Of a DNA stretch of 64,000 bases, positions 24,427 to 32,227 are shown piece after piece. Made by a program: the position numbers and the translations under genes. The stretch lies in assembly GCF_019722725.1 (NCBI RefSeq), contig NZ_CP077941.1, positions 558,001 to 622,000 on the forward strand. Direction: 5' to 3'. The DNA comes from Vreelandella profundi. GTDB taxonomy: Bacteria; Pseudomonadota; Gammaproteobacteria; Pseudomonadales; Halomonadaceae. Numbering within the stretch: position 1 is the stretch's first letter; every line of letters begins with the position of its first letter. The notes below the pieces were generated by a model, which saw only the letters and a list, made by a program, of their open reading frames with translations, did not search any database and was not told where the DNA came from.

Positions 24427-24819
24427 TCAGTTGCGGCAATAGCCTTCACCTGTTGCTACTACCAGGCAGTCTTCTTTTTCCGCTAGCCACTTCATGCCGG
24501 TGGCTTCGCCATCCCCCGCGCGGAGCAGCTGTTGTCCGTCATCGCGGCTGAAGCTGATGCCTTCGTCTGTCGCTTGGCCTTCGAACGTTCCGCTTTGCTC
24601 GGCATCCAGGCCGTACTGCATCTCAAGTAGATAATGGCCGGGGCCTGCAGGCTCGTCTTTGCTGATTTCCAGAAACAGCCCTTCGACCCCAGTCCAACGG
24701 CCGACCCATTGATCGGTTGTAGTATCTGAAGTAGAGGCGCTTGATGCAGGGGGCTCGCTCTCACTGCTGCACCCGCTGATGAGTATCATTGTGCTTAGGG
24801 CTAACGCTGTTTTGATCAT
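24427..24819 (-). CDS. Small lipoprotein, function unknown
   Basis: The 130-residue protein starts with a lipoprotein signal (TALALSTMILISGC; Cys16), then a Ser/Thr-rich linker and a beta-rich domain (QWVGRWTGVEGLFLEISKD, GHYLLEMQYGLDAEQSGTFEG, GISFSRDDGQQLL, CLVVATGEGYCRN). The repeating strand pattern resembles lipocalin-like or META-like barrels, but no family is assigned. Two cysteines near the C-terminus could form a disulphide. It converges on rnz with 40 nt between stops. Confidence 0.7.
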   Translation of the reverse strand: MIKTALALSTMILISGCSSESEPPASSASTSDTTTDQWVGRWTGVEGLFLEISKDEPAGPGHYLLEMQYGLDAEQSGTFEGQATDEGISFSRDDGQQLLRAGDGEATGMKWLAEKEDCLVVATGEGYCRN

Positions 24820-25014
24820 GGGTAGTGGTACCTGCTGTGGTTGAATGGCCGCCTTAAATTCAATCCTCTACTCGAAGCCCTAGGACGCGAATAAACTCAC
24901 CAAGGTTATTGGTTACCATAATCATTCTCCGGATATGCCATGGTCTGGGAGGGGAACGAGAGCAATTTAACCAGTCGCTGCTGTGGGGCAGGCTCTTCAC
25001 TGCTTCGTGACTCC

Positions 25015-25160
25015 TAGGTTTTGTACGAAAACTGCTTATGCTCGACCATACGGCGTTAAAAATAATCACAAAATACGCATTTACACATGTAAACTGCGTT
25101 TTTTCGCTTATTTTTTGCTTTGTCTGGCCTTCGTTCAGCGACTTTTCGTACAAACCCTAA
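25015..25160. mobile_element. MITE-like inverted-repeat element (about 145 bp)
   Basis: The outer ends TAGGTTTTGTACGAAAA and TTTTCGTACAAACCCTAA are near-perfect inverted repeats. The interior is itself palindromic (AAAATACGCATTTACA / TGTAAACTGCGTTTTTT) and carries no ORF of substance. The flanks CTAG and CTAA fit a YTAR-type target duplication as made by IS5-subgroup elements. It fills most of the gene-free stretch 24820-25272, of which the rest shows nothing recognisable. The parent IS was not identified. Confidence 0.65.
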
Positions 25161-25272
25161 GTTACCGCAAAGCTTAGCGTTTGCCTTGAGCGTTATCCAC
25201 AGCTCATCATCATGTTTAGAATAATCAGAGACGCTGCGTCTACTGATCTCGATTCAACTGCGAAAAATACCC

Positions 25273-25920
25273 ATGACGCCCTTACTTGATCGCCTGTACT
25301 CTTTTCGTCGCTGTCCCTATGCCATGCGTGCCCGTCTCGGCTTATTGTTTGCTGAGTTGCAGGTGGAGCTGCGGGAGATAATATTGAAAAACAAACCGGC
25401 CCAGATGCTAGCGATTAGTCCGAAAGGCACTGTGCCTGTTTTACAGCTTTCTGATGGTGCTGTGATCGAGGAAAGCCGAGAAATAATGGTGTGGGCGCTT
25501 GAGCAGCAAGATCCGCAAGGGCTGTTAGATGCCAAGGTTTTGACTCAGGCCAATGCTTTGATCGAGCAAAACGATAATGAATTTAAACATTGGCTGGATT
25601 GTTATAAATACGCCGATCGTCATCTCGAAATGACCCAGGCGGAGTACCGGCAACGGGGCGAAGCTTTTTTACAGGTGTTAGAGACGTTGCTGACTCAAAA
25701 GCCTTATCTTCTGGGGGATAACGCGACCATTGCCGATATTGGCATCATGCCTTTTGTCCGCCAGTTCGCCCATGTGGATCGCGATGTTTTTTACAGCCTA
25801 CCTTACCCGCACCTACAGCGGTGGTTAGAACACTGGTTGGAGCACGCATTCTTTCTGCAGGCTATGACCAAGTTTCAGCCATGGCAAGAGGGGGATGACG
25901 TGATGGTTTTTCCTTCTTAA
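25273..25920 (+). CDS. Glutathione S-transferase family protein
   Basis: A 215-residue cytoplasmic protein with an N-terminal thioredoxin-like domain (LYSFRRCPYAMRARLGLLFA, with Cys14 in a CPYA motif; SPKGTVPVLQLSDGAVIEESREIM around 49-72) and a C-terminal helical GST domain (LLGDNATIADIGIMPFVRQFA). The Cys in CPYA and the cis-Pro in VPVL fit omega- or GrxB-like GSTs, which often reduce mixed disulphides rather than conjugate. It is monocistronic and convergent to the CGNR regulator gene. Confidence 0.85.
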   Translation: MTPLLDRLYSFRRCPYAMRARLGLLFAELQVELREIILKNKPAQMLAISPKGTVPVLQLSDGAVIEESREIMVWALEQQDPQGLLDAKVLTQANALIEQNDNEFKHWLDCYKYADRHLEMTQAEYRQRGEAFLQVLETLLTQKPYLLGDNATIADIGIMPFVRQFAHVDRDVFYSLPYPHLQRWLEHWLEHAFFLQAMTKFQPWQEGDDVMVFPS

Positions 25921-25935
25921 ACAAAGCGCCATCTG

Positions 25936-26520
25936 TTACTTCGTGTCGGCTTTCTCACTCTTTCTAGCGCGATGCGCGGCCGCTTTCATTCTGTTTCCGC
26001 AAGACGCCATGCTGCACCAGCGGCGCCGGTGAGATTTTGTTTGATCGTGGAACAGAAGAACGCAGCCCGAGGCTTCGCACTGTTTAACGAGCTGCAAGTC
26101 TGCCTCGGTAAGCAACTTAACCAACGCCCGTGCGACAGGCTGCAACAGGCTCTCGCTTCCCATGCTTCGCTGATAGGTTTTTTTCTGAAATACCGACGCT
26201 GTTGACTGCCATTCGATCTTCTCAATGGGGTAACCCCGCTCCAGTACATGATTTACCACGGCGGGGTCCGCGGCTCGGCCCTGCTGGGCAGAGGTAAGAA
26301 GGTCCCGCATGTTGTTGCGTAATTCCCTAGCAAGTTGCGCTATCCCCGATGGTGGGCTTTCACGGTATTCGGCCAAAACGCCCGCCTGTTGAAGCCACGC
26401 AACGACACTGCTGTCGTCGTCCAGGCATTCTTGGCGCTCGTCTGCTACGCCAAATTGCGTGTTCATAAAGTCGAGGGCGAGATTGCTTGCGATAAACGGT
26501 GGCGCAATTTCTGATGGCAT
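25936..26520 (-). CDS. CGNR zinc-finger transcriptional regulator (ABATE domain)
   Basis: The 194-residue protein has an N-terminal ABATE-type domain (LALDFMNTQFG..., LARELRNNMRDLL) and a C-terminal CGNR zinc finger (CEASGCVLLFHDQTKSHRRRWCSMASCGNRMKAAAHRARK), with four cysteines and the CGNR motif. This family of stress or ligand-responsive regulators commonly sits divergent from its target. Here the divergent gene encodes an alpha/beta hydrolase, and the shared intergenic region holds four repeated GGTTA-type half-sites. Confidence 0.85.
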   Translation of the reverse strand: MPSEIAPPFIASNLALDFMNTQFGVADERQECLDDDSSVVAWLQQAGVLAEYRESPPSGIAQLARELRNNMRDLLTSAQQGRAADPAVVNHVLERGYPIEKIEWQSTASVFQKKTYQRSMGSESLLQPVARALVKLLTEADLQLVKQCEASGCVLLFHDQTKSHRRRWCSMASCGNRMKAAAHRARKSEKADTK

Positions 26521-26524
26521 GTCT

Positions 26525-26600
26525 AGTAACCTTTAATTTTCCTGTTGACAGGTTACTATTTTTTTGGATAACCTGCAAAAGGAGTTATTAATGGTTATCT
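26525..26600. promoter_or_regulatory. Candidate operator array between the CGNR and hydrolase genes
   Basis: Four related half-sites alternate in orientation: AGTAACC (26525-26531), CAGGTTACT (26549-26557), GATAACCTG (26567-26575) and GGTTATCT (26593-26600). The middle pair forms a palindrome, CAGGTTA and TAACCTG, around an A/T-rich centre. Placement between a divergent regulator and hydrolase makes them likely binding sites for the CGNR protein. Confidence 0.5.
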
Positions 26601-26612
26601 AGGGATTTGTCC

Positions 26613-27542
26613 ATGACATCTGAAAATATGACTAATACGCAGGAAGCACTCACAACCAAGGCTGGGCAGGTTCACTATCGTTTCGAGAAAGTGGGTGATG
26701 TCGACATCTTCTATCGTGAAGCGGGTGATCGGGCGGCACCGACAGTGTTGTTGCTGCACGGATTCGCTGCATCCTCGTATATGTGGCGCGATGTGATTGA
26801 AGCGCTTGCCCATCGATATCACGTAGTGGCACCGGATTTACCCGCCTTTGGCTTCACTCAATCACCACCAAGGGGGCAGTACGAGTACACCTTTGCCAAC
26901 CTAACCAAGACGATTGATCAATTTACCGAGCAGTTGAAGATCGATCGCTACGCTATTGCCGTTCACGATTATGGTGCACCTGTGGGCTGGCGGCTGGCGG
27001 TGGCTAATCCGTCAAAAATCACTGCCATCATTTCGCAAAACGGCAATGCTTATGAGGAGGGACTTTCAAAAGGGTGGGAGCCTATCCGGACGTATTGGAA
27101 CGATCCTTCCAAGGCGAATCGTGAAGCCCTTAGCGACTTTCCGACGCCGGCGTCAATAAAATGGCAGTACGTGGAGGGCGTTAGCGATACAAGTGCTGTA
27201 GCACCGGATGCCTATACGCTAGAAGGTGCTCAGATATCCCAGCCGGGGATGGCGGATATTCAGCTCGACTTATTGTTGGACTACGCCACCAATGTTGCGA
27301 AGTATCCTGAGTTTCAGGCCTACTTCCGCGAGTATCAGCCGCCCTTGCTCGCGGTATGGGGAAAGCATGATCCCTTCTTTCTACCGCCGGGAGCCAAAGC
27401 CTGGAAGCGAGATATTCCTCAGGCGGACATTCACTTTTACGACACGGGGCATTTTGCCTTGGAAACCCATGGCGATGTCATTATCCCGGTGATTTGTGCG
27501 TTTTTAGATGATCATCTGCAAGTATTATCAGGTGACAAGTGA
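26613..27542 (+). CDS. Alpha/beta hydrolase, haloalkane dehalogenase/epoxide hydrolase type
   Basis: About 309 residues, with the oxyanion-hole motif LLHGFAASSYMWRD (48-61), a nucleophile elbow VHDYGAPVGW with aspartate as nucleophile (D119), an acid in VWGKHDPFF, and the catalytic His in DTGHFALE. An Asp nucleophile points to haloalkane dehalogenase, epoxide hydrolase or fluoroacetate dehalogenase relatives rather than esterases. The ATG at 26613 is chosen because AGGG lies 8 nt upstream; a TTG at 26607 is less likely. It is divergent from the CGNR regulator and probably controlled by it. The substrate is unknown. Confidence 0.82.
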   Translation: MTSENMTNTQEALTTKAGQVHYRFEKVGDVDIFYREAGDRAAPTVLLLHGFAASSYMWRDVIEALAHRYHVVAPDLPAFGFTQSPPRGQYEYTFANLTKTIDQFTEQLKIDRYAIAVHDYGAPVGWRLAVANPSKITAIISQNGNAYEEGLSKGWEPIRTYWNDPSKANREALSDFPTPASIKWQYVEGVSDTSAVAPDAYTLEGAQISQPGMADIQLDLLLDYATNVAKYPEFQAYFREYQPPLLAVWGKHDPFFLPPGAKAWKRDIPQADIHFYDTGHFALETHGDVIIPVICAFLDDHLQVLSGDK

Positions 27543-27561
27543 TCGCTGTTCCCCACTGGGC

Positions 27562-27585
27562 GGCAATGGCAATGGCAATGGCAAT
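27562..27585 (+). repeat. Short tandem repeat (GGCAAT)x4
   Basis: Four perfect copies of GGCAAT follow the hydrolase stop, leading into a GC-rich hairpin (GGCGGC...GCCGCC, 27586-27611). A hexamer repeat keeps frame if translated, but no gene covers it. Confidence 0.8.
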
Positions 27586-27635
27586 GGCGGCGCTGCCCGC
27601 GCGAAGCCGCCGGAACGTTATTTTCCTAGAACTAA

Positions 27636-27729
27636 AACAATGAGATAGAGTCCTATCAGCAGCTCAATTAGTGCGCATGCTGATACGCTGATTGAGATTA
27701 TGTTGCCTTGCGTATAATCATTGTTAGCG
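27636..27729 (+). promoter_or_regulatory. Integron attI/Pc-like element, copy B
   Basis: This is the second copy of the element at 16727-16827. Shared blocks are AACAATG-G-TAGAGTC, CTCAAT...ATTGAG, GCCTT-CGTATAATCA and TGTTA. TTGAGA (27692-27697) and TATAAT (27713-27718) keep the same 15-nt spacer. It stands upstream of a lipoprotein gene and could be its promoter. The final GTTAGCG is a weak match to an integron core. Confidence 0.5.
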
Positions 27730-27751
27730 TCTTTTATATATAGAGAAAAAT

Positions 27752-28303
27752 ATGTTCCCTATCCGAACTGCTGCATTCGCTTTGATCATTTTACTTGCTG
27801 GCTGTAACCAATCGACTCCCAACCAGCAAGTCTCCGCACCGACAGAAGGTGCTCAAGCTGGGGCTGAATCCTCTTCGCCAGCCGACGCCAACGATCTCTA
27901 TTCACCACTTCTTAAACCCAAGGGAAAGGTCACGCTGAGTAGTTGTCGAATGGGCGGCTGCGCTTGGAATAAATGGCTTTACGTTAAGTCCATTAGCACT
28001 TCAGAGACAGAGCAAACACTAGAAGTGACGCTGCTTAGCGGTGACTCAAGGCTTAAGGACGGAGAGGATTCCCCCACGTCACCCGATGGCGTCGCGATCA
28101 ATTGGAACGTAGAACCCGAGGTTATCAACGTGACGTGCTCACACACGGCACCGTCAGTTTCTGGGGAAGCATTAACCTTAAATTCCGAAAGCGCCGTGCC
28201 CGGTGCCATGGAAAGCGCCGCTGAGCTGTATTTTGCGGCATGCCACTCCAACGTCGACGGTTATTCGAGTGGCATAGAGACTTTTTCCTACGATGTGAAA
28301 TAG
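27752..28303 (+). CDS. Lipoprotein, function unknown
   Basis: The 183-residue protein has a lipoprotein signal (IRTAAFALIILLAGC, Cys18), a disordered Ser/Ala/Gln linker to about residue 48, then a beta-rich domain with several cysteines (SSCRMGGCAWNKW, VTCSHTAP, AACHSN) that could form disulphides. No family is recognised. It starts 23 nt after the second attI/promoter-like element and has GAGAAAAAT before the ATG. It converges on the ubiF-like gene. Confidence 0.65.
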   Translation: MFPIRTAAFALIILLAGCNQSTPNQQVSAPTEGAQAGAESSSPADANDLYSPLLKPKGKVTLSSCRMGGCAWNKWLYVKSISTSETEQTLEVTLLSGDSRLKDGEDSPTSPDGVAINWNVEPEVINVTCSHTAPSVSGEALTLNSESAVPGAMESAAELYFAACHSNVDGYSSGIETFSYDVK

Positions 28304-28345
28304 GCAGGCATTGATGGCTGCGCTTTTAATCTTCCTCCATGCGAT

Positions 28346-29530
28346 TTAGCGCATTTTGAACGGGTTCAGCCCGTTGGCTTGCTGCATCATCATGCGCTTG
28401 GCCAGCGGGAAGCGCTCGGCAATCTGCAGGCTTAAATCACCTAGTTGGCGCAGGGGCTTGGCACCGGTAAACAGGTGGTGAAAGCTGTCGGTCGCGGCGA
28501 TCATGGCTTGATTAGCCACGCGGCGCTGGCACTCAAAGCGGAGCAGGTTGATCGGGTCGCCAGCGTCGCGGCCTTTGATGATGATCTCGGCTAGCGTATC
28601 GGCGTCGTGCAGGCCGATGTTTAAACCTTGCCCCGCCAGCGGATGCACCACGTGCGCCGCATCGCCAATCAGCGCTAAGCGTGTGCCGATATAGCGCTGC
28701 GCGTGCTGGCGCTTAATGGGAAAGCTTGCCCGTGCCACGATGCGAGTAATGCCGCCTAGCCGTTTGGGAAAGGCCGTTTCAATCGCCGTTTTTAGCGCGT
28801 CATTGTCTAACTGTTCGCGGGCTTTGGTGGTTTCGTCTCTGTCGTACCACACCAACGAGGCGCGCTGGCCGGGCAAGGGCAGCATCGCGAGCGGGCCGGT
28901 GGGGGTGAAAACCTGCCAGCTAACGTCTTGCTGGGGCAGCTCGGTTTCTACGTTAATAATCATCGCGCGCTGATGATAGTCGTAGCTTGTCACGCTAATG
29001 CCCGCCAGCGCACGCAGCGTAGAATTCGCACCGTCAGCACCGACAATTAAGCGCGCACTGAGGGTTGTGCCGTTATCTAGCTCCAGCGTGCGAGCATTGC
29101 TGGCCGTTCCTGTGCTAATCGGCGCGCAGTGGGTGTAGCAGCTAACGCTAGGCAGCTGTTCCAGCCGCTGCCATAGCGCGTACTGCAGCGTTTGGTTTTC
29201 GATAAAGATGCCGAAGTCGTCCATGCCGCTATCTTCAGCGGAAAACAGCGAATGGCCGGTGCCATCCTGATTGGCGACATCAATATGGCGAAAAGGGCAG
29301 CTGCGCTCTTGCGGCAGGGCGGTGCCGCTTGCCTTGATAAAGGCCAGCGAGCGCGCATTGAGTGATGAGATGCGCAGGTCATAATCGCCGCTGGGCTCGA
29401 TAGGCGCATCGCCTTGCTCCACCAGCCCAACGTTCAGCCCCGTATGGCCTAAGCGTGCTGCTAATGCCGCGCCCACCATGCCGCCACCGACAATAACGAC
29501 ATCATGGTTTTGTTGATCGGACTCTTGCAT
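28346..29530 (-). CDS. ubiF: FAD-dependent ubiquinone-biosynthesis hydroxylase (UbiF-like)
   Basis: A 394-residue flavoprotein monooxygenase of the UbiH/UbiF/VisC family. FAD motifs: DVVIVGGGMVGAALAARL at the N-terminus, LIVGADGANSTLR in the middle, and LALIGDAAHVVHPLAGQGLNIGLHDADTLAE toward the end. Segments such as VFTPTGPLAMLPL and SLVWYD fit UbiF, which hydroxylates the quinone ring during aerobic ubiquinone synthesis. ATG 29530 is chosen for its AAGGAG site 6 nt upstream; an in-frame start 45 nt further out lacks this. The exact ring position modified cannot be told from sequence. Confidence 0.8.
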   Translation of the reverse strand: MQESDQQNHDVVIVGGGMVGAALAARLGHTGLNVGLVEQGDAPIEPSGDYDLRISSLNARSLAFIKASGTALPQERSCPFRHIDVANQDGTGHSLFSAEDSGMDDFGIFIENQTLQYALWQRLEQLPSVSCYTHCAPISTGTASNARTLELDNGTTLSARLIVGADGANSTLRALAGISVTSYDYHQRAMIINVETELPQQDVSWQVFTPTGPLAMLPLPGQRASLVWYDRDETTKAREQLDNDALKTAIETAFPKRLGGITRIVARASFPIKRQHAQRYIGTRLALIGDAAHVVHPLAGQGLNIGLHDADTLAEIIIKGRDAGDPINLLRFECQRRVANQAMIAATDSFHHLFTGAKPLRQLGDLSLQIAERFPLAKRMMMQQANGLNPFKMR

Positions 29531-29626
29531 CAGACGCTCCTTAAAATGAGGTGCCTTTGCTCGTTGCGCGGACATTGGTTGTCGTACAGTATCGTTTACT
29601 TATATCAATATTGCCTAGGTGATCCT

Positions 29627-30502
29627 TTGACGCAGGCCGCAGAAAAAGTAACCAGCGTTGCTCAGATGGGTGAGGCGCTGGCAGCGTTTATACAGCAGCA
29701 CCCCAAACTGTGGGTGATTACCGGTGCAGGCGTGAGTACCGACAGCGGCATTCCGGACTATCGCGATGCGCAGGGGCAGTGGAAGCGCCCGCCGCCGGTA
29801 CAGCACAGCGACTTTATGACGTTTCACGGCGTGCGTCAGCGCTATTGGGCACGCGCGCTGATTGGGTTCAGGGCTATGCGTGAAGCGCAAACCAGCGGTG
29901 CGCACCGGGCGTTAGCCGCGCTGGAAGCGCAAGGGTACATCCAGCAGCTGGTGACGCAAAACGTTGACCGCCTGCATCAGCGCGCAGGCTCGCGCCGCGT
30001 GATCGACTTGCATGGCCGTGCGGACATGGTGAAGTGCATGGCGTGTGATTATCAAATGATGCGCCACGCGATGCATGCTGAAATGGCGCGCATGAATCCA
30101 ACGTTTGCCAATTTGCAGGCGGGTCACGCACCGGATGGCGACGCTGATTTAGAAACCGACTTCAGCGCCTTTCGTGTTTTCGACTGCCCGCGCTGTCGCG
30201 GCATCTTAAAGCCTGACGTGGTGTTTTATGGCGATGTGGTGCCCGCCGAACGGCGGCTGGCAGCGCAGGTGGCCATGGCCAAGGCGGATGCCGTACTGGC
30301 CGTGGGCACCTCGTTGATGGTGTTTTCCGGCTACCGCTTCTGCCGTGCCGCCCATGAACGAGGCATGCCGCTGGCGTCGCTGTCACTGGGCGTCACCCGT
30401 GCCGATGCGCTGTTAACGCATCAGTGGCGTGCGCCGCTAACGCCGGTGCTTGAACAGGCGGTTCGTTGTTTGCAGCCCACTTTGTCAGCGGGTGCGCGCT
30501 AG
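29627..30502 (+). CDS. NAD-dependent deacetylase, sirtuin (Sir2) family
   Basis: A class II/III-like sirtuin of about 291 residues. NAD-binding GAGVSTDSGIPDYRD, catalytic QNVDRLHQRAGSRRVIDLHGR, zinc-binding CMAC and CPRC pairs, then KPDVVFYGDVVP and VGTSLMVFSGYR are all present. It would remove acyl groups from protein lysines using NAD. The start is uncertain: a TTG at 29627 has AGGTGA just upstream, while the open frame extends further 5' over the divergent gene's start. Its stop shares a CTAG palindrome with the convergent glycosylase gene. Confidence 0.85.
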   Translation: MTQAAEKVTSVAQMGEALAAFIQQHPKLWVITGAGVSTDSGIPDYRDAQGQWKRPPPVQHSDFMTFHGVRQRYWARALIGFRAMREAQTSGAHRALAALEAQGYIQQLVTQNVDRLHQRAGSRRVIDLHGRADMVKCMACDYQMMRHAMHAEMARMNPTFANLQAGHAPDGDADLETDFSAFRVFDCPRCRGILKPDVVFYGDVVPAERRLAAQVAMAKADAVLAVGTSLMVFSGYRFCRAAHERGMPLASLSLGVTRADALLTHQWRAPLTPVLEQAVRCLQPTLSAGAR

Positions 30503-31137
30503 CGCGCTTTAGACACCCACGGGTTGTCTTCCAACCAGAAACGCCACGGGGCATCGCGGTGCTCGGGCTTGGCGTAGTCAATGCCCACGCGTGGGCCGCT
30601 AGCAACGGGCTCGTGATGCGACGCGGCGCTAATCCAGAGCTGATCGCGCTGGGTCATATCATGGCCATACAGCGCTTTATTAATGCTGAGCGCGCGCGTG
30701 AGCTTGCCAGGGCCATTGCTCAACTGTTTACCGGTTGCCTGGCGGATAGCGCGCATGGCGTCCTCGTTAGCGGTGGGTTCCACGGCGCGAATCAATACCG
30801 CGCAGGGCGAATCTTCCGGCTCCGTCACTACGTTCAGTAGCCAGTGCATGCCGTAAACGAGATACACATAGGCGTGCCCCGGCGGCCCGAACATCGCTTC
30901 CGTGCGCGGTGACCGGCGGCGATGGGCGTGGCAGGCAGAGTCTTCAGCCCCACAATAGGCCTCGGTTTCAACAATCCTCGCGGCCATCTGTTCGCCGTTA
31001 ATCTCACGCACCAGCCAGCAGCCGAGCAGGTCTCTTGCGACCTCTAGCGTGTCGCGGTTATAAAAATCACTGGGTAGGGGCGTTAGCGTACTGTTTTCAG
31101 TATTCGGCATGGTGGGCCATTGTTTTAACATCGTCAT
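30499..31137 (-). CDS. 3-methyladenine DNA glycosylase (AAG/Mpg family)
   Basis: A protein of about 212 residues of the AAG fold: FYNRDTLEVARDLLGCWLVRE, the catalytic RIVETEAYCGAEDSACHA, GPPGHAYVYLVYGMHWLLNVV, and NGPGKLTRALSI. It excises alkylated purines for base-excision repair. The open frame extends to 31212, but that part is antisense to a selO 5' remnant, so an internal ATG (31137, or 31131 or 31110) is likely. It ends overlapping the sirtuin stop. The region upstream is the left copy of a direct repeat also found before selO. Confidence 0.85.
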   Translation of the reverse strand: MTMLKQWPTMPNTENSTLTPLPSDFYNRDTLEVARDLLGCWLVREINGEQMAARIVETEAYCGAEDSACHAHRRRSPRTEAMFGPPGHAYVYLVYGMHWLLNVVTEPEDSPCAVLIRAVEPTANEDAMRAIRQATGKQLSNGPGKLTRALSINKALYGHDMTQRDQLWISAASHHEPVASGPRVGIDYAKPEHRDAPWRFWLEDNPWVSKAR

Positions 31138-31140
31138 CTC

Positions 31141-31277
31141 GGCGTTTATTTGACGAGTGTTAGGGTATTCGCTAACCACAGCCAATAGAAGCGGAGTGAA
31201 CCGTGCGCTCATTTGAGCATCGCGATGCCACCTTGCCCGAACCCCTCTGGATTAGAAGCCTGCAGAACCCGTACTAG
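31141..31277 (+). pseudogene. selO 5'-end remnant with its upstream region (left direct repeat)
   Basis: The sequence matches 38851-38975 along almost its entire length: ACCACAGCCAATAGAAGCGG, then a GTG start at 31203 and codons reading RSFEHRDATLPEPLWIRS. The intact SelO begins LSFEHRYATLPDPLWVES. After 24 codons the frame ends at TAG 31275-31277. This is a truncated copy of the selO start lying next to the glycosylase gene, about 7.7 kb from the intact gene. Confidence 0.88.
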
Positions 31278-31306
31278 TGCAGGCCGTGCGTTTTTTAAAG
31301 GGCGTT

Positions 31307-32227
31307 TTAACCGGCGACAGGCGCACCGTTAGCCGCAGCACTGTTAACGTGAATGGCATAGACACTGGTGGTCGCGGTGATCAGCAGTTCGTTGCCGCGT
31401 TGCCCACCAAAGGTCAGGTTTGAAACGGTTTCAGGCACCAGTATCTTGCCCAGCAATACGCCATTGGGATCAAAGCAATGCACGCCGTCGGCCGCCGACG
31501 TCCACACATTGTCGTGACAATCGACCCGGAAGCCGTCCGGTAGGCCTTGATCAAGCGTGGCAAAGTCGCGTCCGTTTTCCAGGCTATTGTCAGCACAAAC
31601 ATCGTAAACGCGGATAACAGCGGGCACCGTTTCGTCATGGCTACTACCCGACTCGGCAATATACAAGCGTTTCTCATCGCAGGAAAAAGCCAGGCCATTT
31701 GGCTGGGTAAAATCATCGCTAACCGATGACAGCTGCCCTGTCTCGGGATCAAGGCGAAAAACATAGCGGTGGCATTGTTGCGGTGTTGCCTTGTAGCCCT
31801 CGTAATTGGACAAAATGCCGTATGTGGGATCGGTAAACCAGATGCTGCCATCCGACTTGACCACAACATCATTGGGCGAGTTGAGACGTTGGCCGTCGAA
31901 CCGATCTACCAATGTCGTGATCCTGCCGTCATGTTCGGTTCGGGTAACCGAGCGTGTTCCGTGCTGGCAACTGATTAGGCGACCTTCACCATCTTGGCTA
32001 TTGCCATTGCAAAAATTGGAGTTGTCCCGAAACACATTGACGGTTCCATCGCACATCCAGCGATAGATTTTTTGTTTAGGGATGTCGGAGAATAGCAGGC
32101 ACTGATGGGCCGCAAACCACACCGGACCCTCGGTCCATAGATGGCCAGTAGAAAGCCGCCGCAAGTGGACATTCGCTAAAATAAGATCACGAAAACGCTC
32201 ATCGATAATGTCATAGGGTCCGTTCAT
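31307..32227 (-). CDS. SMP-30/gluconolactonase-family lactonase
   Basis: A 306-residue six-bladed beta-propeller lactonase. Family motifs: LWTEGPVW with the metal-binding Glu (about 32-37), FCNGNSQDGEGRLISCQHG, LNSPNDVVVKSDGSIWFTDPTYGI with the metal-binding Asn/Asp, and FTQPNGLAFSCDEKRLYIAES. These enzymes hydrolyse sugar lactones such as gluconolactone. It overlaps the upstream permease gene by 4 nt and is the last gene of a five-gene sugar operon, suggesting import and lactone-route oxidation of a sugar. Confidence 0.85.
   Translation of the reverse strand: MNGPYDIIDERFRDLILANVHLRRLSTGHLWTEGPVWFAAHQCLLFSDIPKQKIYRWMCDGTVNVFRDNSNFCNGNSQDGEGRLISCQHGTRSVTRTEHDGRITTLVDRFDGQRLNSPNDVVVKSDGSIWFTDPTYGILSNYEGYKATPQQCHRYVFRLDPETGQLSSVSDDFTQPNGLAFSCDEKRLYIAESGSSHDETVPAVIRVYDVCADNSLENGRDFATLDQGLPDGFRVDCHDNVWTSAADGVHCFDPNGVLLGKILVPETVSNLTFGGQRGNELLITATTSVYAIHVNSAAANGAPVAG

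Noticed and set aside
24860..25177. Short open frames over the inverted-repeat element
   Set aside because: They run through the palindromic MITE-like sequence and have no family resemblance or start signals.
30499..31212. Full-length 237-codon reading of the glycosylase gene
   Set aside because: The first 25 codons are antisense to the duplicated selO start and its upstream region, so they are not expected to be part of the glycosylase.
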